Below are positions 34,615 through 44,175 of a stretch of 64,000 bases of DNA, in pieces (the stretch's first letter is position 1; each line of letters opens with the position of its first letter). A program made the position numbers and the translations under genes. Below the pieces are notes generated by a model. It worked only from the letters and a program-made list of their open reading frames with translations. It had not been told where the DNA came from and made no database searches. Source of the DNA: Bacteroidetes bacterium 47-18 (GTDB lineage Bacteria; Bacteroidota; Bacteroidia; Chitinophagales; Chitinophagaceae); the NCBI GenBank assembly GCA_001897155.1, contig MKSF01000033.1, positions 1 through 64,000 of the forward strand, written 5' to 3'.

Positions 34615-35376
34615 TTATCTTGCGGCAATGATCGCGGCAAAATCATCTGCCTTCAACGCCGCGCCGCCTATAAGACCGCCGTCAATATCCGGCTGGGCAA
34701 ACAGCTCCTGCGCATTCTGGGCATTACAGCTACCACCGTATAAGATAGTCGTATTATCAGCCGCTTCCTGTCCGTATTTGCCGGCTACCACGCTCCTGAT
34801 ATTGGCATGCATATCCTGCGCCTGCGCCGATGTGGCAGTCTTGCCCGTGCCTATAGCCCAGATAGGCTCATAAGCTATCACGATCCTGGCCATAGCCGCC
34901 CCGTCCAGATGGAACAGGCTTTCCGCGATCTGGGCATTGACAAAGTCATTCTGTGTACCGGCTTCCCTTATTTCCAGAGGCTCGCCGCAACAGAAGATCA
35001 CATCAAGTCCTTCAGCAAGCGCGGTATTCACTTTTTCTGCCAGCAGCGCGTTATCCTCCCGGTGGTATCCCCTGCGCTCACTGTGTCCCAGGATAACGTA
35101 TTTACAGCCCAGCGCTTTCAGCATAGCAGCGCTTACATCGCCGGTATAGGCACCGGAAGTCTTCTGGTGACAATCCTGACCTGACACAAAAAAGCCTGTG
35201 GTATCTTTCAGTAATCCGGCTACCCTGTCAATATATACATACGGCGGAGCGATCACCACTTCCGTATGCTCCGGCAGGCTGATCTGCTTTGCAGTCAGCG
35301 CTGTCACCAATTCATTGCACGCCGCCGGGCTTAAATTCATTTTCCAGTTGCCGGCCACTATTTTTTTCCTTGCCAT
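34615..35376 (-). CDS. tpiA: Triosephosphate isomerase
   Basis: 253 residues, normal family length. It interconverts dihydroxyacetone phosphate and glyceraldehyde 3-phosphate in glycolysis. Active-site residues are all visible: Asn10 and Lys12 ('GNWKMN'), His98 ('VILGHSERR') and Glu170 ('AYEPIWAIGTGK'), plus the C-terminal phosphate-binding 'LYGGS'. It ends a minus-strand series with the GlmU-like gene 24 bp upstream. Confidence 0.97.
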   Translation of the reverse strand: MARKKIVAGNWKMNLSPAACNELVTALTAKQISLPEHTEVVIAPPYVYIDRVAGLLKDTTGFFVSGQDCHQKTSGAYTGDVSAAMLKALGCKYVILGHSERRGYHREDNALLAEKVNTALAEGLDVIFCCGEPLEIREAGTQNDFVNAQIAESLFHLDGAAMARIVIAYEPIWAIGTGKTATSAQAQDMHANIRSVVAGKYGQEAADNTTILYGGSCNAQNAQELFAQPDIDGGLIGGAALKADDFAAIIAAR

Positions 35377-35400
35377 TTTTGTTGAATAGAATTATTTATT

Positions 35401-36585
35401 TTAAACAATATGATCGTATATATTTTTCAGAACGGTTATTTCCGCCTCCGATAAGGTCCTGTTTCTCCTGCTCATCATACGGTTAGCCGCCTCTACAGCT
35501 TTCTCAAACCGGTAAACAACACCTTCTCCTGTACCGCCCCAGGTAAACGCCGGTATATATTTATCCGGGAAGCCGGAACCGAATACATTACAGCTCACTC
35601 CCACTACCGTCCCGGTATTGAACATGGTATTAATGCCGCATTTGCTGTGGTCGCCCATCAGCAGACCGCAGAACTGCAGGCCGGTACTTTCCTGCGCTCC
35701 GTTTTCTATGTTCCAGACCTTTACCGTATTATAATCATTCTTAAGGTTACTGCAATTCGTATCAGCGCCCAGGTTGCACCATTCGCCCATCACCGCGTTG
35801 CCTAAAAAGCCATCATGCCCTTTATTGCTGTTATTGAAGACCACGATATTATTCACTTCTCCGCCTACCTTGCTACCCTCGCCTATAGTGGTGGCGCCGT
35901 ACACCTTAGCGCCCATCTTCAGAACGCCATGATCTTTCAGCGCAAAGGGTCCGCGTATCATACAGCCTTCCATGACCTCACTATCTGCGCCGATGTAGAC
36001 CGGGCCTGTGCGGGCATTGATAATGCAGGGACCTATCACTGCACCGGGCGCCACAAAGATATCTTCCCTTTCGCCGATCACCGTCACATGGTCGGGCAGC
36101 TTCTGGCTGTATTGCTGTACCTGTATGGCATCAAAATCAGACCGTATAGCAAAATCGTTACAGGCAAATATATCCCAGGGCTTAACCAGCCTGGCAGCAT
36201 CCCTGTGGATGCCCGTATGGGAAGACAGGCTGCAGGCCGCATACAGCGCTTCCAGGTCACTCAGAGGCTCAGCGGAACGGTAAGCGATAGTACGCTGCTC
36301 AGTGTCAGCCAGCACCTGCCCCCTTTCCAGCTGGTGGATGGCCTCCACCAGGGGCATATTCGCAAAATAGGCCGCATTGATGTACAGGGTATCTTCATTG
36401 GCTGCGCCGGAAGCATACAGGGGCTGCAGTTCCGGTGCTGTAAGAATACCGGTATCGGCACCCAGGAAAAAATCCCAGCGCTCCTTCATGGTCCAGATAC
36501 CGCAGAGGATGTGAGCCACGGCTCTTGTCTGGGTAAAAGGATAGAGCTGTTTTCTTAAAGTATCGTCAAATAAGATATAATTCAT
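35401..36585 (-). CDS. Bacteroidetes GlmU-like nucleotidyltransferase with hexapeptide repeats
   Basis: 394 residues. The N-terminal about 150 residues are a degenerate nucleotidyltransferase-like region ('NYILFDDTLRKQLYPFTQ'), and about residues 170-370 form a left-handed beta-helix of hexapeptide repeats ('VIGPCIINA', 'VYIGADSEVMEGCMI', 'TIGEGSKVGGEV'). This is the layout of the TIGR03991-type GlmU family that replaces or supplements GlmU in Bacteroidetes. A role in UDP-GlcNAc synthesis is known of the family; activity here is inferred. Probably in an operon with tpiA. Confidence 0.85.
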   Translation of the reverse strand: MNYILFDDTLRKQLYPFTQTRAVAHILCGIWTMKERWDFFLGADTGILTAPELQPLYASGAANEDTLYINAAYFANMPLVEAIHQLERGQVLADTEQRTIAYRSAEPLSDLEALYAACSLSSHTGIHRDAARLVKPWDIFACNDFAIRSDFDAIQVQQYSQKLPDHVTVIGEREDIFVAPGAVIGPCIINARTGPVYIGADSEVMEGCMIRGPFALKDHGVLKMGAKVYGATTIGEGSKVGGEVNNIVVFNNSNKGHDGFLGNAVMGEWCNLGADTNCSNLKNDYNTVKVWNIENGAQESTGLQFCGLLMGDHSKCGINTMFNTGTVVGVSCNVFGSGFPDKYIPAFTWGGTGEGVVYRFEKAVEAANRMMSRRNRTLSEAEITVLKNIYDHIV

Positions 36586-36597
36586 AATATGAAGATT

Positions 36598-37314
36598 TTA
36601 TTTGGACCATTTTTCCAGCTGCCTGACGGTAGCCTGCATATCCTTGGAAAGCGGCGCCTGTATGTGTATATCATGTCCGCCGGCATCCTTAAAATGCACT
36701 TCAAAGGCATGCAGGGCCAGGCGCTGCAGGATAGGCTGCTCTTCCAGCTCATTAATGGATAGCTTAAATTTCTTCTTGATCTCCGAAAGATAGACGGGAC
36801 TGCCTTTCCCATACAGCGGGTCGCACACCACCGGGTATCCCAGGTCATGCATATGCACCCTGATCTGGTGGGTCCTCCCGGTAAAGATCTGCAGCTTTAC
36901 CAGCGAATAGCCCGCAAAGTTCTGCAGGACCTCGTAGTCCGTCCTCGCCTCTTTTCCCCTGGCGTTCACCACCATCTTGCCTTTCAGGGTAGGATGCGGC
37001 ATAATGCCTTTCCGGATGCTGCCGTCCAGCTGAGCCGGGTTGCCCTGCACCAGCGCCAGGTAATATTTGTCAATATTCCTGCTCAGGAAAAGGCTGCTCA
37101 TATACCGGTGCGTCTCCTCATCTTTAGCAAAGACGATCAGCCCGCTGGTATCCCTGTCAATACGGTGCACGACGAATAATTTACCATACCGGCTTTCCGC
37201 GAGCTTCAGGAGGTTGGCCTTTTGGGTATCAAACCTGTCCGGGATGCTCAGCAAGCCGGAGGGCTTATTAAACGCGACGAGCTGTTCATTTTCAAATACA
37301 ACCTCTGGTTTCAT
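36598..37314 (-). CDS. RluA-family RNA pseudouridine synthase
   Basis: 238 residues with the catalytic 'HRIDRDTSG' (50-58, Asp53) and downstream motifs 'ALVQG' and 'GRTHQIRVHMHDLGYPVVCDP'. It isomerises specific uridines in rRNA or tRNA. No N-terminal S4 domain, so of the short RluA/RluD-like group; the target position cannot be read. Its start overlaps the ybeY stop by 4 bp, so the two are translationally coupled. Confidence 0.9.
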   Translation of the reverse strand: MKPEVVFENEQLVAFNKPSGLLSIPDRFDTQKANLLKLAESRYGKLFVVHRIDRDTSGLIVFAKDEETHRYMSSLFLSRNIDKYYLALVQGNPAQLDGSIRKGIMPHPTLKGKMVVNARGKEARTDYEVLQNFAGYSLVKLQIFTGRTHQIRVHMHDLGYPVVCDPLYGKGSPVYLSEIKKKFKLSINELEEQPILQRLALHAFEVHFKDAGGHDIHIQAPLSKDMQATVRQLEKWSK

Positions 37315-37751
37315 GCTTCGTTATCAAAATATTGGGTCAAACATTCCTCTTCCCCGCCTCTCATTAAGGCCGCGTCCTTTTTCGTTTTGTCCTTGAACCC
37401 GCATAAATGCAGCAGGCCATGAAAGATAACACGGTGCAGCTCGCGTTCATAGGAGGTATTAAATTGTTGCGCGTTCTCCGCGATACGGGTGACGCTGATA
37501 TAGATTTCAGCCTGTAAGTGCTGCGCCTCTTCCGAAAGATCAAAGGTTATAATATCGGTATAGGTATCATGCCGGAGGAAGTCCTGGTTGATCTGCAGCA
37601 GGTAGGCATCATCACAAAATATATAGGTGATATCCATTTTGCTGACAGCCGGGAGATAGCGGGCTACAATGTTGTCCTTCAGGAACCTTTTGAGCCTCAG
37701 CCTGTCCTTAAGCCGTGCCCTTACGCCTTCCTCATAAAAAAAAACTGCCAT
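37311..37751 (-). CDS. ybeY: rRNA maturation endoribonuclease YbeY
   Basis: 146 residues. The metal site motif is 'HGLLHLCGFKDKT' with His111 and His115; the third ligand, usually His in 'HGxLHLxGYDH', is replaced by Lys-Asp (120-121), a change I have seen in Bacteroidetes YbeY proteins, where Asp may be the ligand. It matures 16S rRNA 3' ends and acts in ribosome quality control. It sits in a compact minus-strand run with rluA and a small membrane protein (gap 4 bp). Confidence 0.92.
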   Translation of the reverse strand: MAVFFYEEGVRARLKDRLRLKRFLKDNIVARYLPAVSKMDITYIFCDDAYLLQINQDFLRHDTYTDIITFDLSEEAQHLQAEIYISVTRIAENAQQFNTSYERELHRVIFHGLLHLCGFKDKTKKDAALMRGGEEECLTQYFDNEA

Positions 37752-37755
37752 AGCC

Positions 37756-38004
37756 TTACATGGATTTCAATGCTTTCACGCCCCGGTACACCCGGAACAC
37801 ACCATATAATATAAAGACCGTTATCAGGATCCAGGACATAGTAATTCCTATTTCGAAAACACCATCCGGCAACAGTCCCTTATTGATCCTGTACGCTGAT
37901 ATGACTGCTATAGCTATATATAAAAGGCCCATAAAAACGCCCAGCATTCCCTGTAAGCGTAACGAAGCCTTTTTCCTGTTCTCTTCCGGCAAAAACTGAC
38001 TCAT
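37756..38004 (-). CDS. Small two-helix membrane protein
   Basis: 82 residues with two predicted membrane helices ('MLGVFMGLLYIAIAVISAY' and 'IGITMSWILITVFILYGVF') and a basic C-terminus. No family recognised. It lies 4 bp before ybeY on the same strand, so is co-transcribed with rRNA-processing genes, but the link may only be operon packing. Confidence 0.72.
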   Translation of the reverse strand: MSQFLPEENRKKASLRLQGMLGVFMGLLYIAIAVISAYRINKGLLPDGVFEIGITMSWILITVFILYGVFRVYRGVKALKSM

Positions 38005-38078
38005 AGATATATTGTAAAAAATTTATAATTCCCGCAAAGTTAATCTTTAAATGCGATATACCTCTCCGTTCAGCGGAT

Positions 38079-38567
38079 TTACTTGATGCGGTCCGCGAGC
38101 TTTTCCAGTAGCTTTTCCAGGAAATGCGCATCAGTATCATCAAAGGTATCATACAATTCGCTGTCCGCGTCCAGCACCGCCGCCACCTCTCCGTTCACCA
38201 TGAGCGGCACCACGATTTCCGACCTGGAGAGCGCGCTGCAGGCGATATGTCCCGGGAATTGATCCACATCCGGAACCACAATGGTAGCCGCCTGCTGCCA
38301 GGCCGTCCCGCAGACGCCTTTCCCTTTCGATATACGTGTACAGGCCAGCGAACCCTGGAACGGTCCCAGCACCAGCTCTTCCGGCGTATCTGTCAGGTAA
38401 AACCCTATCCAGAACCAGCCGAATTCCGTCTTCAGCACAGCGCATATATTGGCCATATTGGCAATAAGGTTGGATTCATGAGCAATGATCGCTTCCAGTT
38501 GCTCCAGAACATGCCTATATTTTTCCTGTTTCCCGGAAACCCCGGAAATTTTATAATCAAATGCCAT
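38079..38567 (-). CDS. msrC: Free methionine-(R)-sulfoxide reductase, GAF-domain type
   Basis: 162 residues from ATG 38567 (an upstream TTG is less likely). The GAF fold carries the three cysteines of fRMsr enzymes: Cys76 ('LACTRISKG'), Cys86 ('GVCGTAW') and the catalytic-type Cys110 ('HIACSALSRSEIVVP'). It reduces free methionine-(R)-sulfoxide as an antioxidant repair enzyme in the cytoplasm. Length and cysteine spacing match the family. Confidence 0.9.
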   Translation of the reverse strand: MAFDYKISGVSGKQEKYRHVLEQLEAIIAHESNLIANMANICAVLKTEFGWFWIGFYLTDTPEELVLGPFQGSLACTRISKGKGVCGTAWQQAATIVVPDVDQFPGHIACSALSRSEIVVPLMVNGEVAAVLDADSELYDTFDDTDAHFLEKLLEKLADRIK

Positions 38568-38589
38568 ACACAAATGTATTTAATAAAAA

Positions 38590-38623
38590 ACAAAAAGACC
38601 AATCGATAAAGTATCGACTGGTC
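38590..38623 (-). terminator. Terminator of the outer-membrane protein gene
   Basis: Stem GACCA / TGGTC and TCGATA / TATCGA (38597-38608 with 38612-38623, one mismatch), with a T-run on the minus strand (complement of 38583-38595). Confidence 0.78.
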
Positions 38624-38656
38624 CTGTCAGTTATAATGAATATTTTTTTAAAGAGC

Positions 38657-39499
38657 TTACCGGGTGGTAGGTGTAAAGCTGAAAGTATATTTCAGGCTTA
38701 TGGTATTCAGGTTGAATTTAGCCGATTCTGTCTGGAACACCTGGTCCCAGCCCACTGCATGGTACTGGATCTCGGTTTTGCCGACCCTGTAATTATTAAA
38801 AGGCAGGAAGAACTGTATTCCCAGGGTAGACCTGTTCAGGAAATCGCTGGTCGTATTCCGCCATCTCAGGCCGGCATACAGGGACGCATAGGTACTGGCC
38901 CAGGTATTGCCTTTGCCCATATCCATATGCTCAGTATAGTAATAGGACAGCTTATTGCCCTGCTCCTCTATTTCAAAAATATCTCCGTATACATTTTTCT
39001 GCTTGTTCAGGTAGATGCCGGCTCCCAGCCCCATACGGAATTCCAGGATCGCTGTCTGCCGGATAGGATTGGTCATAAGGTTGATATCGAACTGCGGAAG
39101 GAACATCAGCGAGTTGAACGAGCGTGTTATCTTCTCCCCGCCGCCGGTAGGATACATATCAGCATTACCCAGGGTGTCCCTTGGAATAAACCCGATATTA
39201 TTATATTTCTGATTATAGCTGTAGGAAAAGCTGTTAAAGGCCAGGCCCCCGCTTACCGTCATGCTGAAATTCTTATCCAATGCCAGTTCATAGAATCCCC
39301 CTATTACAGGCATAACGCTCATATTCCCTTTCAGGGATTTGGTGATTCCCGTTTTAGACTCTACCGAATTATTAATGTTATTCACACCCAGGCTTCCAAA
39401 AAGACCCGCCCGATCAAACCGATCATGGTATTGCGCTGATGCGGCAGTTGAAACCAGGAGAGCCAGTGCACCCACACTACAAGTTAACAGTTTTTTCAT
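38657..39499 (-). CDS. Outer-membrane beta-barrel protein, unknown
   Basis: 280 residues with a signal peptide ('MKKLLTCSVGALALLVST', ending 'ASAQ'). The rest alternates polar and hydrophobic residues with many aromatic strand ends ('GGLAFNSFSYSYNQKY', 'ASLYAGLRWRNT') and ends in 'FSFTP', the pattern of an 8- to 12-strand barrel. No ligand or family recognised. A minus-strand TATATTTG box (complement of 39527-39534) gives a promoter with a leader of about 20 nt. Confidence 0.78.
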   Translation of the reverse strand: MKKLLTCSVGALALLVSTAASAQYHDRFDRAGLFGSLGVNNINNSVESKTGITKSLKGNMSVMPVIGGFYELALDKNFSMTVSGGLAFNSFSYSYNQKYNNIGFIPRDTLGNADMYPTGGGEKITRSFNSLMFLPQFDINLMTNPIRQTAILEFRMGLGAGIYLNKQKNVYGDIFEIEEQGNKLSYYYTEHMDMGKGNTWASTYASLYAGLRWRNTTSDFLNRSTLGIQFFLPFNNYRVGKTEIQYHAVGWDQVFQTESAKFNLNTISLKYTFSFTPTTR

Positions 39500-39526
39500 T
39501 TTCGTTTATTTTGTCTAAAATTTGCT

Positions 39527-39661
39527 CAAATATATAAATTTGTATCTGATTTTTTTAACAAGAAATAAAAAATTATTTTACAATTTTTATACTACCAAAA
39601 AAATTTCTATATTTGAATCAGTAATTTTTATGATATAATAAACTTTTTTGCCTTATTTTTG
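39527..39661. promoter_or_regulatory. Divergent promoter boxes
   Basis: Minus-strand TATATTTG (complement of 39527-39534) for the barrel gene; plus-strand TATATTTG (39608-39615) and TATTTTTG (39654-39661) for the small sorting-domain gene. All fit TAnnTTTG. Confidence 0.48.
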
Positions 39662-39705
39662 TCAAAAATATAAAAGCAACAGTAAATATTAAACTTCATA
39701 ACAGC

Positions 39706-40071
39706 ATGAAACACTTTATACATATCATTATAACGGCTTGTTTACTGGGGTTTTCTTATTTATCCCAGGCGCAACAGCAGGATAATAAAGGCATAATATC
39801 AAATGAAAGCATCAATCTCTATACCTACCCCAACCCGGTGGTCAATAAGCTGAATGTAAAGCTATCCAGCAATCTGAAGCAGCAGGTCTATAAAGTAGAG
39901 ATCGTCAATGTGGTGGGCAAAAAGCTGAGAGAACAGCAATTGCTGGACCGCAATACCACGGAATTATCCTTCAATGACCTGGACGATGTCCCGCAGGGCG
40001 TGTACCTTGTGATCGCGCGGGATGAATATGGGAAAATACTTCAATCCAACAAGTTCCTTATCAGTAAATAA
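39706..40071 (+). CDS. Minimal secreted protein: signal peptide plus T9SS sorting domain
   Basis: 121 residues. A signal peptide ('MKHFIHIIITACLLGFSY') is followed after about 15 residues by a complete secretion-tail domain ('INLYTYPNPVVNKLNVKL', 'GVYLVIARDEYGKILQSNKF'), with no cargo domain between. T9SS tails normally end larger proteins, so this is either a free sorting domain, a remnant of a bigger gene, or a small exported peptide. Its own promoter and terminator suggest it is an expressed gene. Confidence 0.82.
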   Translation: MKHFIHIIITACLLGFSYLSQAQQQDNKGIISNESINLYTYPNPVVNKLNVKLSSNLKQQVYKVEIVNVVGKKLREQQLLDRNTTELSFNDLDDVPQGVYLVIARDEYGKILQSNKFLISK

Positions 40072-40093
40072 GCGCTTGTAAAAAATTTAAATG

Positions 40094-40121
40094 CGGAAAT
40101 CTTACGATTTCCGTTTTTTTA
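40094..40121 (+). terminator. Terminator after the sorting-domain gene
   Basis: Stem CGGAAATC (40094-40101) and GATTTCCG (40106-40113), loop TTAC, then a run of seven T. Confidence 0.88.
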
Positions 40122-40196
40122 TTTAATTTCCTTTGAGAAAACCTGCCGGTTGGGTTACCCTTTTTAAAATATAGAATATAAAGAAAAACACAAGGT

Positions 40197-42458
40197 ATGA
40201 GTAAAGCAGAATGGAGACCGGATATCGACCCGGAACAGGAGAAGAAGCTGATATTACGCGAGTACAGGGGTCTGCTGCGCGCGCTGAAAAGCCGTTTGAA
40301 GAAGGGTGATAAGAAGACGGTAAGAAGGGCGTTCGAGATCGCCTCGGAAGCCCACAGGGATATGAGAAGGAAATCGGGAGAGCCTTATATCTTCCATCCT
40401 ATCGCCGTGGCCAGGATCGTGGTGGAAGAGGTAGGCCTGGGCGTGACCTCTGCCTGCTGCGCCCTGCTGCATGATGTAGTTGAAGACACGGAAATAACCC
40501 TCCAGGACATAGAAGCGGAATTCGGAACCATTTATTCCAAGATCATCGATGGGCTGACCAAGATATCCAATATTGTGGACACATCAGCCACGGAATCCAT
40601 GCAGGCTGAAAATTTCAGGAAGATATTGCTCACGCTTGCAGACGACCCCCGCGTGATCCTGATCAAGATGGCGGACCGCCTGCATAATATGCGTACCTTA
40701 AGCAGCATGGCCCGCCAGAAGCAGCTTAAGATCGCTTCAGAGACCTCGTACATCTATGCGCCGCTGGCACACCGCCTGGGCCTGTACGAGATCAAGACCG
40801 AATTCGAAGATCTCGCTTTGAAATATACCGAGCCGGAGATCTATGTGGATATTGCGCAGAAGCTGCAGGAAAGCAAGAAGGAAAGGACACGCTATATCAA
40901 CGAATTCATCAGGCCGATCAAAGAGGAGCTGGAAGAGAACGGGCTGGTGTTCCGCATTTTCGGGCGCCCGAAGTCCATTCATTCCATCTACAATAAGATG
41001 AAGAAAAAGAAAGTGGAGTTCAACGAAGTGTACGATCTCTTCGCCATCCGTATCATTGTGGATGCTCCCAAGGAAAAGGAAAAAGCGGAATGCTGGAAGG
41101 TATATTCGTTCATTACCAACCACTACGCGCCCAATCCCGACAGGAGCAGGGACTGGATCAGCTTCCCGAAAAGCAACGGCTACGAATCCCTGCATACGAC
41201 CGTAATGGGTCCCGGCGGCCGGTGGGTAGAGGTGCAGATCAGGAGCGAAAGGATGAATGAGATAGCGGAAAAGGGCCTGGCCGCACACTGGAAGTATAAG
41301 GACGGCAATACGCAGGACAGCAAGCTGGACCTCTGGCTGAAACATATCGCGGAGGTGCTGAACAACCCGGACACCGATACCGTGGATTTCGTAAAGGATT
41401 TCAAGCTGGACCTGTTTACCGAAGAGATCTATGTATATACCCCCAAAGGCCAGATGCGGGTGCTGCCGCAGGGCGCCACCGCGCTGGATCTTGCATTCGA
41501 TATCCACTCTGAGCTGGGTGCAAGATGCATAGGCACCAAGATCAATTACAAGCTGGCCCCTATCAGCCAGGTGCTGAAAAACGGCGACCAGGTGGAGGTC
41601 ATTACCTCCTCCAAGCAAAAGCCATCTGAAGACTGGCTGCATTTCGTGGTGACCGCCAAGGCCAAATCAAGGATCAAGTATTACCTGAGGGAAGAAAAGC
41701 GTGAAAAAGCGGAGACCGGGAAAGAGGTATTCCTGAAAAAGCTCCGGCATACGGAGATCCCGCCCGGCAACCAGCATTTTATACACGAGATCATCAACCA
41801 TTACAAATACAGCAATCCCACCGATTTTTACTACGCCGTTGCGGTAGGCAATATTGACCTGAAAGACCTGAAGGACTTTACCGTAAAAGGCGATAAGCTG
41901 ATCCATAAAGATAAGCTGAGGGAGAAAGAGCAGCCCGTACCGCCGCCGCATCATACGGAAACCGAGATCAAGCCGAGCAAGGAAGAGCTGATCATTTTCG
42001 GTGAAAGTTCGGATAAGATATTATATGAGCTGGCCATGTGCTGCCAGCCCATCCCGGGAGACGATGTATTCGGCTTTATAACTACGGGCAAGGGTATGAT
42101 CATCCACCGGACCAATTGCCCCAATGCGGCCCACCTGATGGCCAATTACGCCCACCGGGTGGTCAAGACCAAATGGGCCAAGAACAAGGAGATATCCTTC
42201 CTTACGGGCGTAAAGCTGACCGGGCTGGACGATGTGGGTATCATACAGGGCATTACCAATATCATAACAGGAGATATGAAGCTGAATATGCGGTCCATCA
42301 GCATTGATTCCACCGACGGTGTCTTCGAAGGCACTATTATGGTGTTCGTGCATGACAAGGAAGAATTTGACGTACTGTGCAAAAAGCTCAGTAATATCAG
42401 GGGCATCAGCAAAGTAGAGCGTATAGATTCCGACGGCAACGTCCAGCAGGTGATCTAA
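40197..42458 (+). CDS. rel: Bifunctional (p)ppGpp synthetase/hydrolase
   Basis: 753 residues, full length for the RelA/SpoT family. The hydrolase HD domain shows 'CCALLHDVVEDTE' near residues 87-99; the synthetase domain has 'FGRPKSIHSIYNKMKKK' and 'KSNGYESLHTTV' near 320-335; then TGS ('VYTPKGQMRVLPQGATALD'), a zinc-finger-like 'CCQPIPGD' region and a C-terminal ACT domain. Both catalytic halves look intact, so it should make and degrade the alarmone (stringent response). As the only such gene here it is probably the main Rel enzyme. Ends with a strong terminator. Confidence 0.95.
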   Translation: MSKAEWRPDIDPEQEKKLILREYRGLLRALKSRLKKGDKKTVRRAFEIASEAHRDMRRKSGEPYIFHPIAVARIVVEEVGLGVTSACCALLHDVVEDTEITLQDIEAEFGTIYSKIIDGLTKISNIVDTSATESMQAENFRKILLTLADDPRVILIKMADRLHNMRTLSSMARQKQLKIASETSYIYAPLAHRLGLYEIKTEFEDLALKYTEPEIYVDIAQKLQESKKERTRYINEFIRPIKEELEENGLVFRIFGRPKSIHSIYNKMKKKKVEFNEVYDLFAIRIIVDAPKEKEKAECWKVYSFITNHYAPNPDRSRDWISFPKSNGYESLHTTVMGPGGRWVEVQIRSERMNEIAEKGLAAHWKYKDGNTQDSKLDLWLKHIAEVLNNPDTDTVDFVKDFKLDLFTEEIYVYTPKGQMRVLPQGATALDLAFDIHSELGARCIGTKINYKLAPISQVLKNGDQVEVITSSKQKPSEDWLHFVVTAKAKSRIKYYLREEKREKAETGKEVFLKKLRHTEIPPGNQHFIHEIINHYKYSNPTDFYYAVAVGNIDLKDLKDFTVKGDKLIHKDKLREKEQPVPPPHHTETEIKPSKEELIIFGESSDKILYELAMCCQPIPGDDVFGFITTGKGMIIHRTNCPNAAHLMANYAHRVVKTKWAKNKEISFLTGVKLTGLDDVGIIQGITNIITGDMKLNMRSISIDSTDGVFEGTIMVFVHDKEEFDVLCKKLSNIRGISKVERIDSDGNVQQVI

Positions 42459-42488
42459 GACCTTGCATAACGATATAGCACATAAAAC

Positions 42489-42526
42489 AAACCGTCCGCT
42501 TTTGGAAAGCGGACGGTTTATATTTT
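42489..42526. terminator. Bidirectional terminator between rel and guaA
   Basis: A 13-bp stem, AAACCGTCCGCTT (42489-42501) and AAGCGGACGGTTT (42507-42519), loop TTGGA, between convergent rel and guaA; T-rich flank on the plus side. Confidence 0.85.
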
Positions 42527-42550
42527 ATAGCATAGCAATACCAGGCTTGC

Positions 42551-44080
42551 TTACTCCCATTCTATGGTTGCAGGCGGCTTCGAGCTGATGTCGTACACCA
42601 CCCTGTTAATGCCTTTTACTTCATTGATGATCCTGTTGGAAACCAGCTCCAGGAATTCGTAAGGCAACCTGGACCAGGTAGCGGTCATAAAGTCAATGGT
42701 ATTGGCAGAGCGTACGGCAGCGGTGTACTCATAGGTCCTTTCATCGCCCATTACCCCTACCGATTTCACCGGCAGCAACACTACAAAGGCCTGGCTGACC
42801 TCATCATACAGGTTATGCCTGTACAGCTCCCGGATAAAGATATCATCCGCTTCCTGGAGGATGCGCACCTTTTCCTCGTCCACTTCGCCCAGCACACGAA
42901 TACCCAGACCCGGCCCGGGGAAAGGATGACGGTACACCAGCTCTTTCGGGATACCCAGCTCCACGCCTACTTTCCTGACCTCATCCTTGAACAGCTCACG
43001 CAGCGGCTCCAGCAACTGTAAATGCATATCTTCCGGCAACCCGCCTACGTTATGATGCGATTTAATGGTTGCAGACGGCCCTTTAACGGATTGCGATTCT
43101 ATCACATCGGGGTAGATGGTACCCTGCGCCAGGAAAGCGGCATCGCCGAATTTTTTGGATTCTTCATTGAAAACCTCCACGAAATCCCTGCCTATGGACT
43201 TCCGTTTGGCTTCAGGATCACTGATGCCTTTCAGGTTCCCCAGGAATCTTTCCGAGGCATCCACCATTTTGATCTGCATTTTAAAATGCCTGCCATAATT
43301 CTCCATGACCTTCTTGCCTTCATCCTTACGGAGCAGGCCGGTATCTACGAAAATGCAGGTCAGCTGGTCACCGATAGCCTTATGGATCAGCACAGCGGCC
43401 ACGGAGGAGTCCACACCGCCGGAAAGACCTAAAATAACTTTCCTGTCTCCCACCACTTTTTTGATCCGCTCAACTTCCGTCTCTATAAAGCCCTTCAGCA
43501 CCCATTGCTTCTCAGCGCGGCAGATATCAAACACGAAATTGGTCAGTATCTGTGTGCCGTATTCCGAATGGGACACTTCCGGGTGGAACTGCACCGCGTA
43601 TATATGCCTGTCCGCGTCGGCCAGCGCCGCTATCTCTATATTGGACCTGCCCGTAACGGTAAAGCCCGGAGGAGCTTTCGCCACTTCATCAAAGTGACTC
43701 ATCCACACTACGGAATTTTCCGGCACATTTTCCAGCAACCCGCCGGGAGCAAGCACCTTAAACTCAGATTTGCCGTATTCCCCCTTTTCTCCTTTCTTGA
43801 CCTCTCCGCCCAGCAAGTGCGAGATCAACTGCATACCATAGCAGATGCCCAGCACCGGTATACCCAGCTCGAACAGCTCCGGGCTTACCAAAGCCGCCTC
43901 CGCCCCGAAGACGGAAGAAGGACCACCGGAAAGAATAAGGCCTTTGGGATGCTCACGCCTGATATCCTCTACGGATGTGTTAAAAGGAACGATCTCGGTA
44001 TAAACACCCATCTCACGGATACGGCGTGCTATCAGCTGGTTATACTGAGAACCGAAATCCAGTATTAAAATTTTATCCAT
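42551..44080 (-). CDS. guaA: GMP synthase (glutamine-hydrolysing)
   Basis: 509 residues. The N-terminal glutamine amidotransferase has the nucleophile in 'GICYGMQ' and His in '[13 protein letters not shown]'; the synthetase half has the P-loop 'GLSGGVDSS' and the dimerisation/XMP region '[12 protein letters not shown]', ending in 'PPATIEWE' as expected. It converts XMP to GMP. A hairpin terminator lies before it, so it is a separate transcript. Confidence 0.97.
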   Translation of the reverse strand: MDKILILDFGSQYNQLIARRIREMGVYTEIVPFNTSVEDIRREHPKGLILSGGPSSVFGAEAALVSPELFELGIPVLGICYGMQLISHLLGGEVKKGEKGEYGKSEFKVLAPGGLLENVPENSVVWMSHFDEVAKAPPGFTVTGRSNIEIAALADADRHIYAVQFHPEVSHSEYGTQILTNFVFDICRAEKQWVLKGFIETEVERIKKVVGDRKVILGLSGGVDSSVAAVLIHKAIGDQLTCIFVDTGLLRKDEGKKVMENYGRHFKMQIKMVDASERFLGNLKGISDPEAKRKSIGRDFVEVFNEESKKFGDAAFLAQGTIYPDVIESQSVKGPSATIKSHHNVGGLPEDMHLQLLEPLRELFKDEVRKVGVELGIPKELVYRHPFPGPGLGIRVLGEVDEEKVRILQEADDIFIRELYRHNLYDEVSQAFVVLLPVKSVGVMGDERTYEYTAAVRSANTIDFMTATWSRLPYEFLELVSNRIINEVKGINRVVYDISSKPPATIEWE

Positions 44081-44114
44081 AACAGTATATAAAAGGAAAG
44101 GTAAAAATTAAGAA

Positions 44115-44145
44115 AAGAGTATAGTAATGTGTATACTATACTCTT
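44115..44145 (-). terminator. Terminator of the DUF3467 gene
   Basis: A 12-bp perfect stem, AAGAGTATAGTA (44115-44126) and TACTATACTCTT (44134-44145), with a moderately T-rich tail on the minus strand. Confidence 0.7.
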
Positions 44146-44175
44146 AAAAAACTTACGGTAAAAGCACGGTCATCA

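Noticed and set aside
38561-39439. 292-codon plus-strand frame opposite the outer-membrane protein gene
   Set aside because: Starts without a promoter and mirrors the barrel gene, whose signal peptide, terminator and promoter are clear.
40737-41642. 301-codon minus-strand frame inside rel
   Set aside because: Antisense shadow of a highly conserved gene; GC-rich codons give open antisense frames.
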